A stretch of 64,000 nt of DNA from CBDCFV01 sp963664625 (GTDB lineage: Bacteria; Chloroflexota; Dehalococcoidia; Lucifugimonadales; UBA3495). Location of the stretch: contig OY761541.1 in NCBI GenBank assembly GCA_963664625.1, positions 2,294,001-2,358,000 of the forward strand, in the 5' to 3' direction. Positions 8,683 through 16,980 of this stretch are shown here, piece by piece (positions within the stretch are counted from its first letter, which is position 1; every line of letters begins with the position of its first letter). A program made the position numbers and the translations under genes. Below the pieces are notes generated by a model, which worked only from the letters and a program-made list of their open reading frames with translations, was not told the DNA's origin and made no database searches.

Positions 8683-9855
8683 CTATTTCTGGATTAGCTC
8701 CATGTACTTGTACCCGGAGCCGGTGTTGAGCAGGACTATCGTATCGTCCTTGTTCAGGAACCCGTCGCGGACCAGCCGTTTCAGACCGACCAGGGTGGCG
8801 GCGCCTTCGGGGCAGGCGATGATGCCCTCGGCGGTGGCCAGTTCGTACATGGCTTGCACCATGTCGTCGTCCTCCACCGCCAGGGCCGTGCCTCCTGACT
8901 CCCGCAGGGCCTGCAAAATCAGGTAATCGGCGAAGGGGCCGGGGACGCGGAGGCCGTCGGCTATGGTCTCGGCGTTCTGCCAAGCCTCTGCCTTCTCCTG
9001 TCCACCATGAAACGCGCGGACGATGGGCTGGCACCCAACGGGTTGGACGGCGATGAACTTGGGGGGCGTTCCTTCGACCCATCCCAGCTCAAGAAGTTCC
9101 TTGAACCCCTTGTGCATTCCGATGATGCCGGTGCCTCCGCCGGTGGGATAGATGATGGCGTCGGGTAGCCGCCAGCCCAGTTGCGCGACGATTTCAAGTC
9201 CCATCGTCTTCTTGCCTTCGGCGCGGTAGGGCTCCTTCAGTGTGGACAGGTCGAACAGGCCCTGCTCTTCAGCCACGGCCACCGCTTGGCGTCCGGCGTC
9301 GCCAATCAAGCCGTCCACCAGGTTGAGTTCCGACCCGGCCAGCAGGCATTCTTTCATGTTGGCGTCCGGCGCGTCCTGGGGCATGAAGACCTTGACATCC
9401 AGGCCGGCCCGGGCGCAGTAGGCAGCGGCAGCGCCAGCGGCGTTGCCGGCCGAGGGCATGGTGAAACCGTTGGCCCCCAATTCCAGGGCCTTGGAGATGG
9501 CCGCCGAGATGCCGCGGGCCTTGAAGGTGCCGGTGGGGTTCAAGCCTTCCTCTTTTACATACAGGTGGTCCAAGCCCAGGTTGCTCCCCAAGGTAGAGGC
9601 TCTCAGAAGGGGAGTGCCGCCCTCGCCGAGGGTGACGATGTTTTCAAGGTTCTCCACGGGAAGCAACTCTTCGAACTGCCACATGTTGGCCGGGCGTCCG
9701 ATTATGGCGTCCCTGGATACCTCGCTCCGCAGCCTCGGCAGGTCATAACGGGCGAAGAGGACCACGCCGCAGCATTGGCTTACCTTGGCAAGTTCCTTGT
9801 GGTCGTAGGTCTTACCGCACTGGGTACATTCCAGGTGGTCAATATAGCTTGGCAT
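8683..9855 (-). CDS. thrC: Threonine synthase
   Basis: PLP enzyme converting O-phosphohomoserine to threonine. A 390-residue protein; an N-terminal zinc-ribbon-like stretch (CTQCG...CC) precedes the fold-type II PLP domain. The cofactor lysine is in NPTGTFKARG, with PSAGNAAGAAAAYC and the phosphate-binding TGGGTGIIG downstream and NTGSGYKY near the end. Length and motifs match the archaeal/plant-type threonine synthases. A related cystathionine or diaminopropionate lyase is less likely. Confidence 0.9.
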   Translation of the reverse strand: MPSYIDHLECTQCGKTYDHKELAKVSQCCGVVLFARYDLPRLRSEVSRDAIIGRPANMWQFEELLPVENLENIVTLGEGGTPLLRASTLGSNLGLDHLYVKEEGLNPTGTFKARGISAAISKALELGANGFTMPSAGNAAGAAAAYCARAGLDVKVFMPQDAPDANMKECLLAGSELNLVDGLIGDAGRQAVAVAEEQGLFDLSTLKEPYRAEGKKTMGLEIVAQLGWRLPDAIIYPTGGGTGIIGMHKGFKELLELGWVEGTPPKFIAVQPVGCQPIVRAFHGGQEKAEAWQNAETIADGLRVPGPFADYLILQALRESGGTALAVEDDDMVQAMYELATAEGIIACPEGAATLVGLKRLVRDGFLNKDDTIVLLNTGSGYKYMELIQK

Positions 9856-10009
9856 TCTTGGCGGCTCCCTTGACGATATAAGTCCGGTACAACGACAGGA
9901 TTCAGTGCGCCGTTATCATACCCCAAGGCGGGCCGGATTGGTACAAAAGCGGGATATTATCCAGTCGTCTGTCGCTTCCGATTTCAGCGCGTGCCGTGGC
10001 TTCCCCCGT

Positions 10010-10381
10010 TCATTCCCCCACGATGGTCATCTCCAGGGCATCCACGGGTATGAGCCTTTGTCCGTGCGGGTCCACGGCTAAGAGGGCGTGTTCCAAGGCC
10101 ATGGCACCGAGGAGGATTGGCTCACCTTCTTCGCCGAAGGCGACTGGCGTGGGGAACTGTTGCCCTTCCAATCGGATGATTGCCCATCCCTGTTCTCTGG
10201 GCACTCGCCTTCCGTCGGCCATGAGGGCGGTGTAGATTCGGTCGGCGGGTATGTCAAGAGCTTCCAGGACCGACCGAGGCACCTTGGTGAATGTGGCGCT
10301 GGTGTCCACCAGTGCTTCCATTTCTTGGAACCTCTGCCCGTTTTGGTCGCCTATCTCAAGTGTTATCCGGAAAGTTCCCAT
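10010..10381 (-). CDS. Retropepsin-like aspartic protease domain protein
   Basis: A 123-residue protein starting MGTFRITLEIGDQNG. The motif ALVDTSATFTKVP corresponds to the retropepsin active-site loop, usually (A/V)LxDTGA; here the glycine is serine. Later LLGAMALEHALLAVDPHGQRLIP matches the second conserved segment of this clan (usually LG...L). Start ATG 10381 has AGAGGAATGG before it. Function unknown; small stand-alone members are common beside toxin-antitoxin and mobile genes. Confidence 0.65.
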   Translation of the reverse strand: MGTFRITLEIGDQNGQRFQEMEALVDTSATFTKVPRSVLEALDIPADRIYTALMADGRRVPREQGWAIIRLEGQQFPTPVAFGEEGEPILLGAMALEHALLAVDPHGQRLIPVDALEMTIVGE

Positions 10382-10663
10382 TCCATTCCTCTGTGCAAAA
10401 AATTTTACAGCGGTTTTAATTCCCATTCATTGTGCAAAGCCATTTGCCGGAAATTTCAGAAACGCGGACTGCGATTATATTTCTGTGCCATTCCGGCTCG
10501 GGTCTGACCCCAACGCTGACTGGCTCTAATGCCTTCCAAATGATCTGTCGGCTCGATCCGGAGATGGCCGATACGGCGCCAACGGCCATTGGAGCAGTGA
10601 CCTCATAGGAGCATGACTTAAAGTCCCTTCGCAGTCTTGTCCGCTCGTCTGGCCGACGCGCTA

Positions 10664-10676
10664 CTCCTAGCAGGAG
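10664..10676 (+). promoter_or_regulatory. Hairpin covering the transposase ribosome-binding site
   Basis: CTCCT-AGC-AGGAG: the AGGAG that would bind 16S rRNA is the 3' arm of a perfect 5-bp hairpin, 7 bases before the ATG. This should reduce translation of the transposase unless the hairpin is opened, a known way for insertion sequences to avoid activation by read-through. Confidence 0.5.
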
Positions 10677-10682
10677 GCTGAA

Positions 10683-11774
10683 ATGACAACAGTCGTCGGT
10701 CGCGAAGTCATCCACGCTTCTCAGGTGGTCATCGGAGTCGATACTCACCAAGACGAGCATGTGGCCGTTGCCATCGACCAGTGGGGCGTGCGCCTCGCCG
10801 AGCACTACGCCCCAGCGACCAGCCATGGGTATGGGGAGCTCGAACGGTGGTCCCGGAAGCTGGGTGAGGTTCGCACCTTCGGGGTCGAGGGCACCGGTTC
10901 CTACGGCGCCGGACTGGCCCGATTCCTGACCGGTCGCGGCTTTACCGTCGTAGGCTTTACCGTCGTAGAGGTCAACCGGCCTGACCGGTCAACCCGATTC
11001 CGGAAAGGTAAGAGCGACCCCACCGATGCGGAGATGGCAGCACGGGCGGTTCTGGCCGGAGTAGCCAACGCCACTCCTAAATCAGGTGAGGGCGAAACCG
11101 AGATGATCCGTATGCTCAAGAGCGCCAAGGACTCGGCTGTCAAGGCACGCACCCAGGCCATCAACCAGATGAAGGCCCTGGTCGTCACGGCTCCGGCCGA
11201 ACTACGAGAGACACTGGAGAGTCTGACGGCCACTGCCCTCGCGGCACGGTGCAGGAGATTTCGTCCAGGTCGTCTTGAGAACCCCACGGCGGCGGCCAAG
11301 TACACCCTTCGGTCTCTTGCCTGCCGCTACATCCAGCTCGACAAGGAGGTCGGTGACCTGCGGGCCGAGCTGGAACGGCTCACCCGGACGGCAGCCCCGG
11401 CCCTCGTCAGCGTCTTCGGAGTAGGACCCGACACGGCAGCAGCTCTGCTTGTCTCTGCTGGCAGTAACCCCCAACGCATCCACTCCGAGGCTGCCTTCGC
11501 CTCTCTGTGCGGAGTGAGTCCAATACCGGCCTCCTCCGGGAAGACCAATCGGCATCGGCTGAACCGGGGTGGCGACCGTCAGGCCAACGCAGCTCTTTAT
11601 CGCGTGGTTCTGGTCAGGCTCAGTCATGACCTGAGAACCAGGCAATACATGGATCGCCGCACCAAGGAGGGGATGAGCAAAACCGAGGTCATCCGTTGCC
11701 TCAAACGCTACGTCGCCCGTGAAGTCTTCTCGGCCTTGTGTCGCCCCTCCAAGGTGCCCAATATCGCTCCTTGA
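10683..11774 (+). CDS. IS110-family transposase (DEDD)
   Basis: A 363-residue transposase. The RuvC-like N-terminal domain shows the DEDD set at D20 (IGVDTH), E69 (VEGTG), D112 and D115 (KSDPTDAEMAARA). The C-terminal domain has GVGPDTAAALL and the serine-containing ASSGKTNRHR. Just before the NRPDR motif a 15-base tandem duplication at 10938-10967 adds five residues (GFTVV twice). The gene is otherwise intact and may be active. It is related in type to RNA-guided IS110 recombinases. Confidence 0.88.
   Translation: MTTVVGREVIHASQVVIGVDTHQDEHVAVAIDQWGVRLAEHYAPATSHGYGELERWSRKLGEVRTFGVEGTGSYGAGLARFLTGRGFTVVGFTVVEVNRPDRSTRFRKGKSDPTDAEMAARAVLAGVANATPKSGEGETEMIRMLKSAKDSAVKARTQAINQMKALVVTAPAELRETLESLTATALAARCRRFRPGRLENPTAAAKYTLRSLACRYIQLDKEVGDLRAELERLTRTAAPALVSVFGVGPDTAAALLVSAGSNPQRIHSEAAFASLCGVSPIPASSGKTNRHRLNRGGDRQANAALYRVVLVRLSHDLRTRQYMDRRTKEGMSKTEVIRCLKRYVAREVFSALCRPSKVPNIAP
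10938..10967 (+). repeat. 15-bp tandem duplication in the transposase gene
   Basis: GGCTTTACCGTCGTA occurs twice in direct succession and keeps the frame open, duplicating residues 86-90 as 91-95 just before the conserved VNRPDR. Confidence 0.85.
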
Positions 11775-11787
11775 CATATATAGGAGC
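11766..11787 (+). terminator. Hairpin at the right end of the IS110 element
   Basis: GCCTCC-type stem GCTCCT (11766-11771) and AGGAGC (11782-11787) around a 10-base loop, starting inside the last codons of the transposase. No T-run follows, so it is more likely an end structure than a terminator. Between here and 12273 I see no convincing gene; 11878-11925 holds an imperfect inverted GGGCAGCC/GGGCTGCCCC repeat. Confidence 0.3.
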
Positions 11788-12273
11788 ATCATTTCAGGAC
11801 ATTTCAGGACATTTGGCTCGTCTGAATTAGGATTCACCGGATGTCGGGATTTTCAGGATGCGGTGTATTCCTCGTCCCGGGGCAGCCAATAAGGAGGGAT
11901 ATACGCATTCGCGGGGCTGCCCCTACCGGGATAACGCGGCTCTGCGTGTGGCGGTGGACATTCTGGACGCCTCGGACGGAAGACTGAAAGGGCTTGGCGC
12001 TGGGTCGGGCGAAACGTTGTGCAGCACAGGTATATGGTAGGGAGGTGTTTTACGATGTGGCAAGCGGAAAGTGTCAGTGGGTAGGGTTTGTGCGAGGTAT
12101 CCCTCTATATTCCCAACTCGGCACTGTTAGTCCCAACTCATTTGTATTGATGGCTGATTCTTCCGTTCGCTCGGCCGCTTGCCCGGACTAACGAGTGAAC
12201 AATATGATGTATGGATGAAGAACATGACCAAGTCCCCCAATGTCAATGCAGGGTTGGCGGCGCCCGCTGGCGG

Positions 12274-12513
12274 ATGGAGTTCGACTTTGTGATCGCGGTG
12301 GCATTGGCCCCCGACTTCGAAATCCAGCGCATTGCCAAGGTTCCCCGCCACGTTGTCGGAGCCTACGTGGTGATCCGAGTGGAGAAATTTGACGACCGCC
12401 TTCGAAAGGTAGAGCTTCAGGTTGCAAGGCTGGACGAAAGAACAAGACAAGGAGTAGTTACGGTCCAAGCTTCAGGAAACATCAATATCAACTTGCCAGG
12501 AGAAGAAGAATGA
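12274..12513 (+). CDS. Small coiled-coil protein, cassette copy A
   Basis: About 79 residues. The C-terminal half, VEKFDDRLRKVELQVARLDERTRQG then NINLPGEEE, is nearly identical to the protein at 12803-13054, but the N-terminal hydrophobic segment of that paralogue has been replaced by unrelated sequence, so this copy may be damaged. The start (ATG 12274) is uncertain. The stop overlaps the next gene as ATGA. No known family recognised. Confidence 0.5.
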   Translation: MEFDFVIAVALAPDFEIQRIAKVPRHVVGAYVVIRVEKFDDRLRKVELQVARLDERTRQGVVTVQASGNININLPGEEE

Positions 12514-12749
12514 GTGCGACCGGCATCACCCATTATGACCTCCGCTATCGCACCGTCGCCAGGTATTCGGCAAAAGGCGGGCTTATAGCACCACACGGAG
12601 AATGGATCATCATTGAGCGAGTTAAGGGAACAAGCGCAAAGATTGAGGGACTGGAGCCTGGAACCACTTACGAAGTTCAAGTCCGACCTGTTAACGCGAA
12701 TGGCCCCGGGCCGTGGTCTCCTGCCTCGGTAGAAACGAGACTGGAGTAG
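12510..12749 (+). CDS. Fibronectin type III domain protein, cassette copy A
   Basis: A 79-residue single FN3 domain: HYDLRYRTV...W near the start and the hallmark KIEGLEPGTTYEVQVRPVNA followed by GPGPWSP. No signal peptide. Its start overlaps the stop of the preceding coiled-coil gene (ATGA), so the two are translationally coupled. About 70 percent identical to the protein at 13051-13296. A lone cytoplasmic FN3 domain of this kind is unusual; its partner is unknown. Confidence 0.7.
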   Translation: MSATGITHYDLRYRTVARYSAKGGLIAPHGEWIIIERVKGTSAKIEGLEPGTTYEVQVRPVNANGPGPWSPASVETRLE

Positions 12750-12755
12750 CAGAAC

Positions 12756-12812
12756 GATGGCCCGAGGCTCCATACGCAAGCGCGCGGAGGAACAAAATAA
12801 CTATGGGTCTTG
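12756..12812 (+). pseudogene. Stub of a tyrosine-recombinase N-terminus, cassette copy A
   Basis: Begins 6 bases after the FN3 stop and reads MARGSIRKRAEEQNNYGS then stop. MARGSIRKRG is the typical opening of phage-type integrases (arm-binding domain). The rest of the integrase is missing; the next cassette copy begins here. Confidence 0.55.
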
Positions 12813-13054
12813 AGTTCTGGGTGCCTGTGGTCGTAGGAGTTGTAGGCGTGGTCGTAGGAGTTGTAGGCGGTGTAATTATTCCTATCGGAATCCAAGTATT
12901 AAACCGGGTGAATAACCGGATGGAGAAATTTGACGACCGCCTTCGAGGTGTGGAACTTCAGGTTGCGAGGCTGGACGAAAGAACAAGACAAGGGGCGCCT
13001 GCTGAGCCGGGTGTGAGGGACATTATCATCAACTTTCCAGGAAGAGAAGAATGA
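12803..13054 (+). CDS. Small membrane-anchored coiled-coil protein, cassette copy B
   Basis: An 83-residue protein: an N-terminal membrane segment rich in V and G (VVVGVVGVVVGVVGGVIIPIG in part), then the coiled-coil ENRMEKFDDRLRGVELQVARLDERT and a conserved tail IIINFPGREE. Start ATG 12803 behind GGAGG. Translationally coupled by ATGA to the FN3 gene. Looks like the intact version of copy A. No database family recognised. Confidence 0.6.
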   Translation: MGLEFWVPVVVGVVGVVVGVVGGVIIPIGIQVLNRVNNRMEKFDDRLRGVELQVARLDERTRQGAPAEPGVRDIIINFPGREE

Positions 13055-13296
13055 GTACGACAGACAGCGTCCACCATGACATCCGCTATCGTACCGTTGG
13101 CAGATATTCGGCCAAAGGCGGGCTTATAGCGCCGCCGGGCGAGTGGGGTATGATAGAGGGGATTAAGGAAACAAGCGCCAAAATCGAAGGATTTGAGCCT
13201 GCAACCACCTACGAATTGCAGGTGCGGGCAGTCGATGAAACCGGCCCCGGCCCTTGGGCCGATTTTGCCGTCATAACAACGAAGCCAGAGACATAG
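13051..13296 (+). CDS. Fibronectin type III domain protein, cassette copy B
   Basis: An 81-residue FN3 domain (DIRYRTVGRYSAKGG, then KIEGFEPATTYELQVRAVDE and GPGPWADF). Paralogue of 12510-12749. The stop is followed after one base by another integrase N-terminal stub, so the order coiled coil, FN3, integrase is preserved in both copies. Confidence 0.7.
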   Translation: MSTTDSVHHDIRYRTVGRYSAKGGLIAPPGEWGMIEGIKETSAKIEGFEPATTYELQVRAVDETGPGPWADFAVITTKPET

Positions 13297-13297
13297 A

Positions 13298-13396
13298 ATG
13301 GCCAGAGGCTCCATACGCAAGCGCGGCGAACGTAGCTGGTATGCAGGAAAGCTCCCGGCGGCAAGACTATATGGATTCCCGCCTTCGCGGGAATGA
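13298..13396 (+). pseudogene. Stub of a tyrosine-recombinase N-terminus, cassette copy B
   Basis: Reads MARGSIRKRGERSWYAGKLP, typical of the arm-binding N-terminus of phage-type integrases, and then runs into a palindromic repeat that supplies the last residues and the stop. The catalytic domain is absent. To 13498 the gap otherwise holds only two repeats. Confidence 0.6.
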
Positions 13397-13400
13397 CGAG
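13371..13400. repeat. Palindromic repeat, short form, interrupting the integrase stub
   Basis: GGATTCCCGCCTTCGCGGGAATGACGAG, marking the break point of the integrase remnant. Confidence 0.85.
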
Positions 13401-13440
13401 TTGGCCCTGTGAGCCATGTATGGGAATGAAAACAGGGGAA

Positions 13441-13476
13441 CGCCCTCACCCTAGCCCTCTCCCAGAGGGAGAGGGA
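13441..13476. repeat. Palindromic CCCTCTCCC/GGGAGAGGG repeat
   Basis: A different repeat family: CCCTCTCCC-AGA-GGGAGAGGG, a perfect 9-bp stem, preceded by CCCTCACCCTAG. It lies just past the stop of the MFS gene and might also stop transcription, though without a T-run. Confidence 0.6.
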
Positions 13477-13498
13477 ACTGTCCTTCTGTGGGCTATTT

Positions 13499-14842
13499 TC
13501 ATGGGGATGACGAGGGCGCGCGGGGTTGGCGGATTGTGGCGAAGAGGGCGGCGCTGATGGCGTAGAGCAAGGCAAAGGATACGGCCACAACCTCGTAGCT
13601 GCCGGTGACGTCGAACACCCAGCCCGCGTACACTGGGAAGAGCAGCATACCCAGGCTGTAGAAGACGCTCATAATGCCCAGCAGGGTGGCGAAGCTTTGG
13701 CGTCCGAAAAAGCTGCCGAGGGCAATCCAGCCGAGGGGAGAGCAAGCCTCCAGGACGGCCAGCCCTACAATGAAGAGATAAGGCACCCACCCCCCTTCAA
13801 AGCCGGCCAACACCAGCATCGAAAGGCTGCCGGACATCATGCCCCCGAACAATATGGGCTGGACAGGGAACCGGTCGGCCATCGCCCCCGACAACAGCCT
13901 GCCGGGGATAGACAGAGAGAAAAGCAGGGCCGTCAGGCCGGCCGCCGCCGTCTCGTCCATGCCCTTCCAGACCATCATCGGTATCAGGTGCACCACGATG
14001 GAACTGTTGACCCCAATCCGCAGGGCGCTGGCCGCGAGAAGGGTCCAGTAAGTGCGGGTCCGCACCGCTTCCCGGACGGAAAAGTCGTGGCCCGACGCGG
14101 GTGTGCCCGCACTGTCGTCCCTAACGGCAGACCGTGGCCGGTCCTCCGAACCCTCCAACACCATTCCGGCGCTTTCCGGCGACCGGCGAACCAGCATACC
14201 CAAGGGAATGACGATCAGACAGATGAAGCAGCCGGCGATGAGGACCACGTCGCGCCAGCCCACACGTTGCACGCCCAAGGCCAGCAGGGGCGTGAGCAGC
14301 GCCCCGCCCAGGGTGTAGGAAGTCAGCATGGTGGCCAGGGCGATGGCCTTCCGGCGCAGGAACCAGCGGTTGACCGCCGTCATAAGGCTGGGGTCCAGGC
14401 CTGTGGAAATGCCGACGGAAACGATGCCAACGTAGACAATGAGGAAGGAGAAGTACCCGTTGACGAAGGACAAGGCTATGAACCCGATGCCGGCCAGCAG
14501 TCCGCCCACCAGTATGAGGGGCCGGGAACCGAGACGGTCAATCAGCCAGCCGACGAAGGGTCCGCCAATGCCGCCTTCCGCCGTGGCCAAGGAAAATATG
14601 AGGGACGTGGAGGCACGGCTGAGGTTGAACTCGCGCTGGATGGGAAGGAAGAAGACGGTAAAGCCCCGGTAGAAGATACCGCCGGTAAAGAGAGCCAGCA
14701 GACAACAGGCCGCCAGGACCCACCACCCGTAATACACTCCGGCGCTTCGGACGCGTCTTATCCGGTGGTTGACCTCCGGCAGGACGGCGATGGATACAAG
14801 AAAGAATCCGGAGGCCAGAATGAGCAGGCCGGTCAGCGCCAT
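13499..14842 (-). CDS. MFS transporter (OFA/monocarboxylate-like)
   Basis: A 447-residue integral membrane protein with about 12-13 membrane segments. YYGWWVLAACC and the motif-A-like GWLIDRLGSRPL between segments 2 and 3 fit the oxalate:formate antiporter and monocarboxylate porter branch of the major facilitator superfamily. The central loop is charged (RRSPESAGMVLEGSEDRPRS). Substrate unknown. It follows the luciferase-family oxidoreductase on the same strand 66 bases downstream, so the pair may handle one organic substrate. Confidence 0.8.
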   Translation of the reverse strand: MALTGLLILASGFFLVSIAVLPEVNHRIRRVRSAGVYYGWWVLAACCLLALFTGGIFYRGFTVFFLPIQREFNLSRASTSLIFSLATAEGGIGGPFVGWLIDRLGSRPLILVGGLLAGIGFIALSFVNGYFSFLIVYVGIVSVGISTGLDPSLMTAVNRWFLRRKAIALATMLTSYTLGGALLTPLLALGVQRVGWRDVVLIAGCFICLIVIPLGMLVRRSPESAGMVLEGSEDRPRSAVRDDSAGTPASGHDFSVREAVRTRTYWTLLAASALRIGVNSSIVVHLIPMMVWKGMDETAAAGLTALLFSLSIPGRLLSGAMADRFPVQPILFGGMMSGSLSMLVLAGFEGGWVPYLFIVGLAVLEACSPLGWIALGSFFGRQSFATLLGIMSVFYSLGMLLFPVYAGWVFDVTGSYEVVAVSFALLYAISAALFATIRQPRAPSSSP

Positions 14843-14908
14843 AACCAGGCTTGTCCTTGGAACGAGCGGTGGGGAAGATGACCGGGTACGGAAGAGGTCG
14901 ACAACCCG

Positions 14909-15934
14909 TTATGTTGGAGTAATACCGCACACCTCGGCGACCAGTTCATAGGAGCGGACCCGTTCGGCGAATCCGTGGCAGATGGTGACGATGCTCAGGT
15001 CGTTGGTCTGGTACAGTCCCGCCAGTTCGTCCAGCCGCTCCTTCACCTGCTCAGGGGCGCCGTCGACGCACAACCTGCGGTACTGCTGGGTGTAGGCCCA
15101 TTCGTTGGCCGCATACTGGTAGGCCAAGGCATCTTCGACCGGGGGGATGCCCTTGGCCCGCCCGGTTATGGACATCAACCGGGCCAGGTTGCGGCTGGAG
15201 GCCAAGCGAAGGGCCTCCTCCTCGGTGTCGGCGCACAGGACCTGGACACCTATGTTCACCTTTGGTTCGGAAAGGTATTTCGACGGGTGGAAGTTCTTGC
15301 GATAGCCCTCTACAATGGTCGGCCCCTCCTCCACTCCGATGCCGAAGAAGTGGGCGTAAGCGAAAGGAAGGCCCAAGTGGGCGGCCATGTAGGCGCTTTC
15401 GTACCTGGAGCCAAGGAGCCATACGTCGGGCATACCTGTGGGCACCGGCCCTGCCTGGACTCCAGAGAAGATGTGAGAATCGTCCAGCTCGCCTGACAGG
15501 TGGCCGATCAGGTCCACCACTTGTTGGGGGAACTGCCGGATGTCGCTGGGGTGCTTGGGGTAGGACAGGGCCGCCGCGGTGATTTGGTCGCTGCCCGGCG
15601 CGCGCCCGATGCCGACGTCGATTCGCCCGGGATAGAGCGCCTCCAACATGCGGAAGTTCTCCGCGACTTTGAAGGAGCTGTAATGGGACAGCATCACCCC
15701 GCCGCTTCCAACCCGGATGGTATTGGTGCGAGCGGCTACGTGGCCGATCAGGATTTCCGGGCTGGTGCCGGCGAAGTTGGGGATGCTGTGGTGCTCGGCC
15801 AGCCAATACCGCTCATAACCCAGCTTTTCGACCGCAGCCGCCAGTTCGATTGTGTCCCTCAAGGCGTCGCCTGCCGTGTCCCCTTCGCGCACCGGGGACT
15901 GGTCGACGACGCTCAGCACAAGTTTACGGTCCAA
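14909..15934 (-). CDS. LLM-class (luciferase-like) flavin-dependent oxidoreductase
   Basis: A 341-residue bacterial-luciferase-fold monooxygenase using FMNH2 or F420. Family marks: SVVDQSPVREG at the N-terminus, EKLGYERYWLAEHHSIPNFA, GSGGVMLSHYSSFKVAENF and EALYPGRIDVGIGRAPGSD. This is the MsnO8/YvbT-like branch. Starts at TTG 15934 behind GAGG. Expansion of this superfamily is known in SAR202-type Chloroflexota. Confidence 0.88.
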   Translation of the reverse strand: MDRKLVLSVVDQSPVREGDTAGDALRDTIELAAAVEKLGYERYWLAEHHSIPNFAGTSPEILIGHVAARTNTIRVGSGGVMLSHYSSFKVAENFRMLEALYPGRIDVGIGRAPGSDQITAAALSYPKHPSDIRQFPQQVVDLIGHLSGELDDSHIFSGVQAGPVPTGMPDVWLLGSRYESAYMAAHLGLPFAYAHFFGIGVEEGPTIVEGYRKNFHPSKYLSEPKVNIGVQVLCADTEEEALRLASSRNLARLMSITGRAKGIPPVEDALAYQYAANEWAYTQQYRRLCVDGAPEQVKERLDELAGLYQTNDLSIVTICHGFAERVRSYELVAEVCGITPT

Positions 15935-16005
15935 TACTCAACCTCAGTGGGGATTGCTCAAATCAACTGTCCGAATCTTGCCTGCATGTGGCGGATGGAT
16001 GACGC

Positions 16006-16839
16006 TCAGGGCCAGGGGTGAGGTATTGCGGTCACGTTATGTCGGGTTGCCAGAGCTTGGTGCTGGGCGTCGGCGTTGTCGCATATGATGACAGGCGTCA
16101 CCGGAAGACGGGTTGCTTGGGCAATCAGTCCGGCCCGGCGTACGGCGCGGGTAATATCGTTGTCGCCTGCTGTAATAGATACTTCGGCGGCTACGTAAAC
16201 CGGGGTGGTGTCTCCTCGTGGAGTGCCAATGAAGACCAAGTCTGTGTTCCACACCTCGTAGCTTTGTTCCGTTGTAATCAGACCTTGGTCTACGGCCTCT
16301 TGTATCAGGTTGTCAAACTCGGGGCTTACATCGAACCCCGATGACCTGAGAATGGCAATGTTGCGAAGATGCAGGTATTGGCCTGCTATGGACCGCAAAT
16401 TTCTTTCTACCTTGACTTGATAGTTATAACCAACGGCGTTGTCGATTTTGCCGTTTAATATGTTCAGCTCTGATCTGACTTGGGCCATATTAGTGTCGAA
16501 TCTTGCCGTTAACGTGCTGAGGTCTGATTTGACCGTGCTGAGGTCTGATTTGACCTGGGCCATGTCGGTGTCGAATCTTGCCGTCAGAGCACTAAGGTCT
16601 GATTTGACTTGGGCCATGTCTTGGGTGAGGGCGTCTACTTTGTTGTCCAAGATGTCGACACGTCGTGTAAGAATGTCTACCTTGCCTTCCAAGGTATCGA
16701 CGCGTTGGTTGAGGGCGTGGAACATGACCGGGAGTTGTAGCAGTTCTTCGGTCAGAATTTGACGTCGGATTGCATCCCGCCACTGGGGATTCTCTTCAAG
16801 GGCGCGGAGAAAATCGTCCTGGCTGTTGATGGTGGTCAT
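16006..16839 (-). CDS. Coiled-coil protein with PD-(D/E)XK-like C-terminal domain, paralogue 1
   Basis: 277 residues. The N-terminal signature MTTINSQDDFLRALEENPQW is shared with the proteins at 41734-42513 and 59491-60073. A central coiled coil of repeated SDLSTLTARFDTDMAQVK heptads is followed by a restriction-endonuclease-like domain with NTDLVFIG and YVAAEVSITA, where E-x-S replaces the usual E-x-K. The open frame extends upstream to 17421 but that part is antisense to another gene. TATAAT sits only 6 bases before the ATG, which suggests a leaderless mRNA. Function unknown. Confidence 0.65.
   Translation of the reverse strand: MTTINSQDDFLRALEENPQWRDAIRRQILTEELLQLPVMFHALNQRVDTLEGKVDILTRRVDILDNKVDALTQDMAQVKSDLSALTARFDTDMAQVKSDLSTVKSDLSTLTARFDTNMAQVRSELNILNGKIDNAVGYNYQVKVERNLRSIAGQYLHLRNIAILRSSGFDVSPEFDNLIQEAVDQGLITTEQSYEVWNTDLVFIGTPRGDTTPVYVAAEVSITAGDNDITRAVRRAGLIAQATRLPVTPVIICDNADAQHQALATRHNVTAIPHPWP
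16514..16555 (-). repeat. 21-bp tandem repeat encoding coiled-coil heptads
   Basis: Two exact copies of the plus-strand unit GTGCTGAGGTCTGATTTGACC, one heptad each, inside the coiled-coil gene; more degenerate copies flank them from about 16460 to 16620. Confidence 0.7.
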
Positions 16840-16845
16840 TGGTGA

Positions 16846-16851
16846 ATTATA
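16846..16851 (-). promoter_or_regulatory. -10 box immediately upstream of an ATG
   Basis: A perfect TATAAT six bases before the ATG at 16839, so transcription would start at or next to the start codon. No convincing -35 box and no ribosome-binding site are seen, consistent with leaderless translation. Confidence 0.4.
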
Positions 16852-16980
16852 CCTTATAGTTTGAGTAGTATGCCGCCCAGAGGTTGGCGGCGTATGCCTG
16901 ACGATGTTACAACTCCTTCCCCCTGAGACGCAGGTCATGTATAATCCTACCCAATTCACACACGCGCTTCGCAAGACGTT

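Larger units (their letters stand above)
10605..11789 (+). mobile_element. IS110-family insertion sequence
   Basis: The transposase gene is bracketed by a 10-base direct repeat ATAGGAGCAT at 10605-10614 and 11780-11789, which I take as the approximate ends. IS110-group elements carry no terminal inverted repeats and encode a bridge RNA in an untranslated end. The left non-coding part (from about 10560 to 10682) contains hairpins, for example ATGGCC/GGCCAT at 10564-10586, and is the candidate bridge RNA region. The exact ends need an empty-site comparison. Just right of it, 11790-11813 is a 2.4-fold tandem repeat of ATTTCAGGAC. Confidence 0.6.

Noticed and set aside
11858..12191. Small frames after the IS110 element
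   Set aside because: No ribosome-binding site or family pattern; the region is degenerate sequence with repeat pieces.
13526..14881. 451-codon plus-strand frame opposite the MFS gene
   Set aside because: Very Gln/Gly/Arg-rich with no hydrophobic or domain pattern, while the minus strand encodes a clear 12-span transporter.
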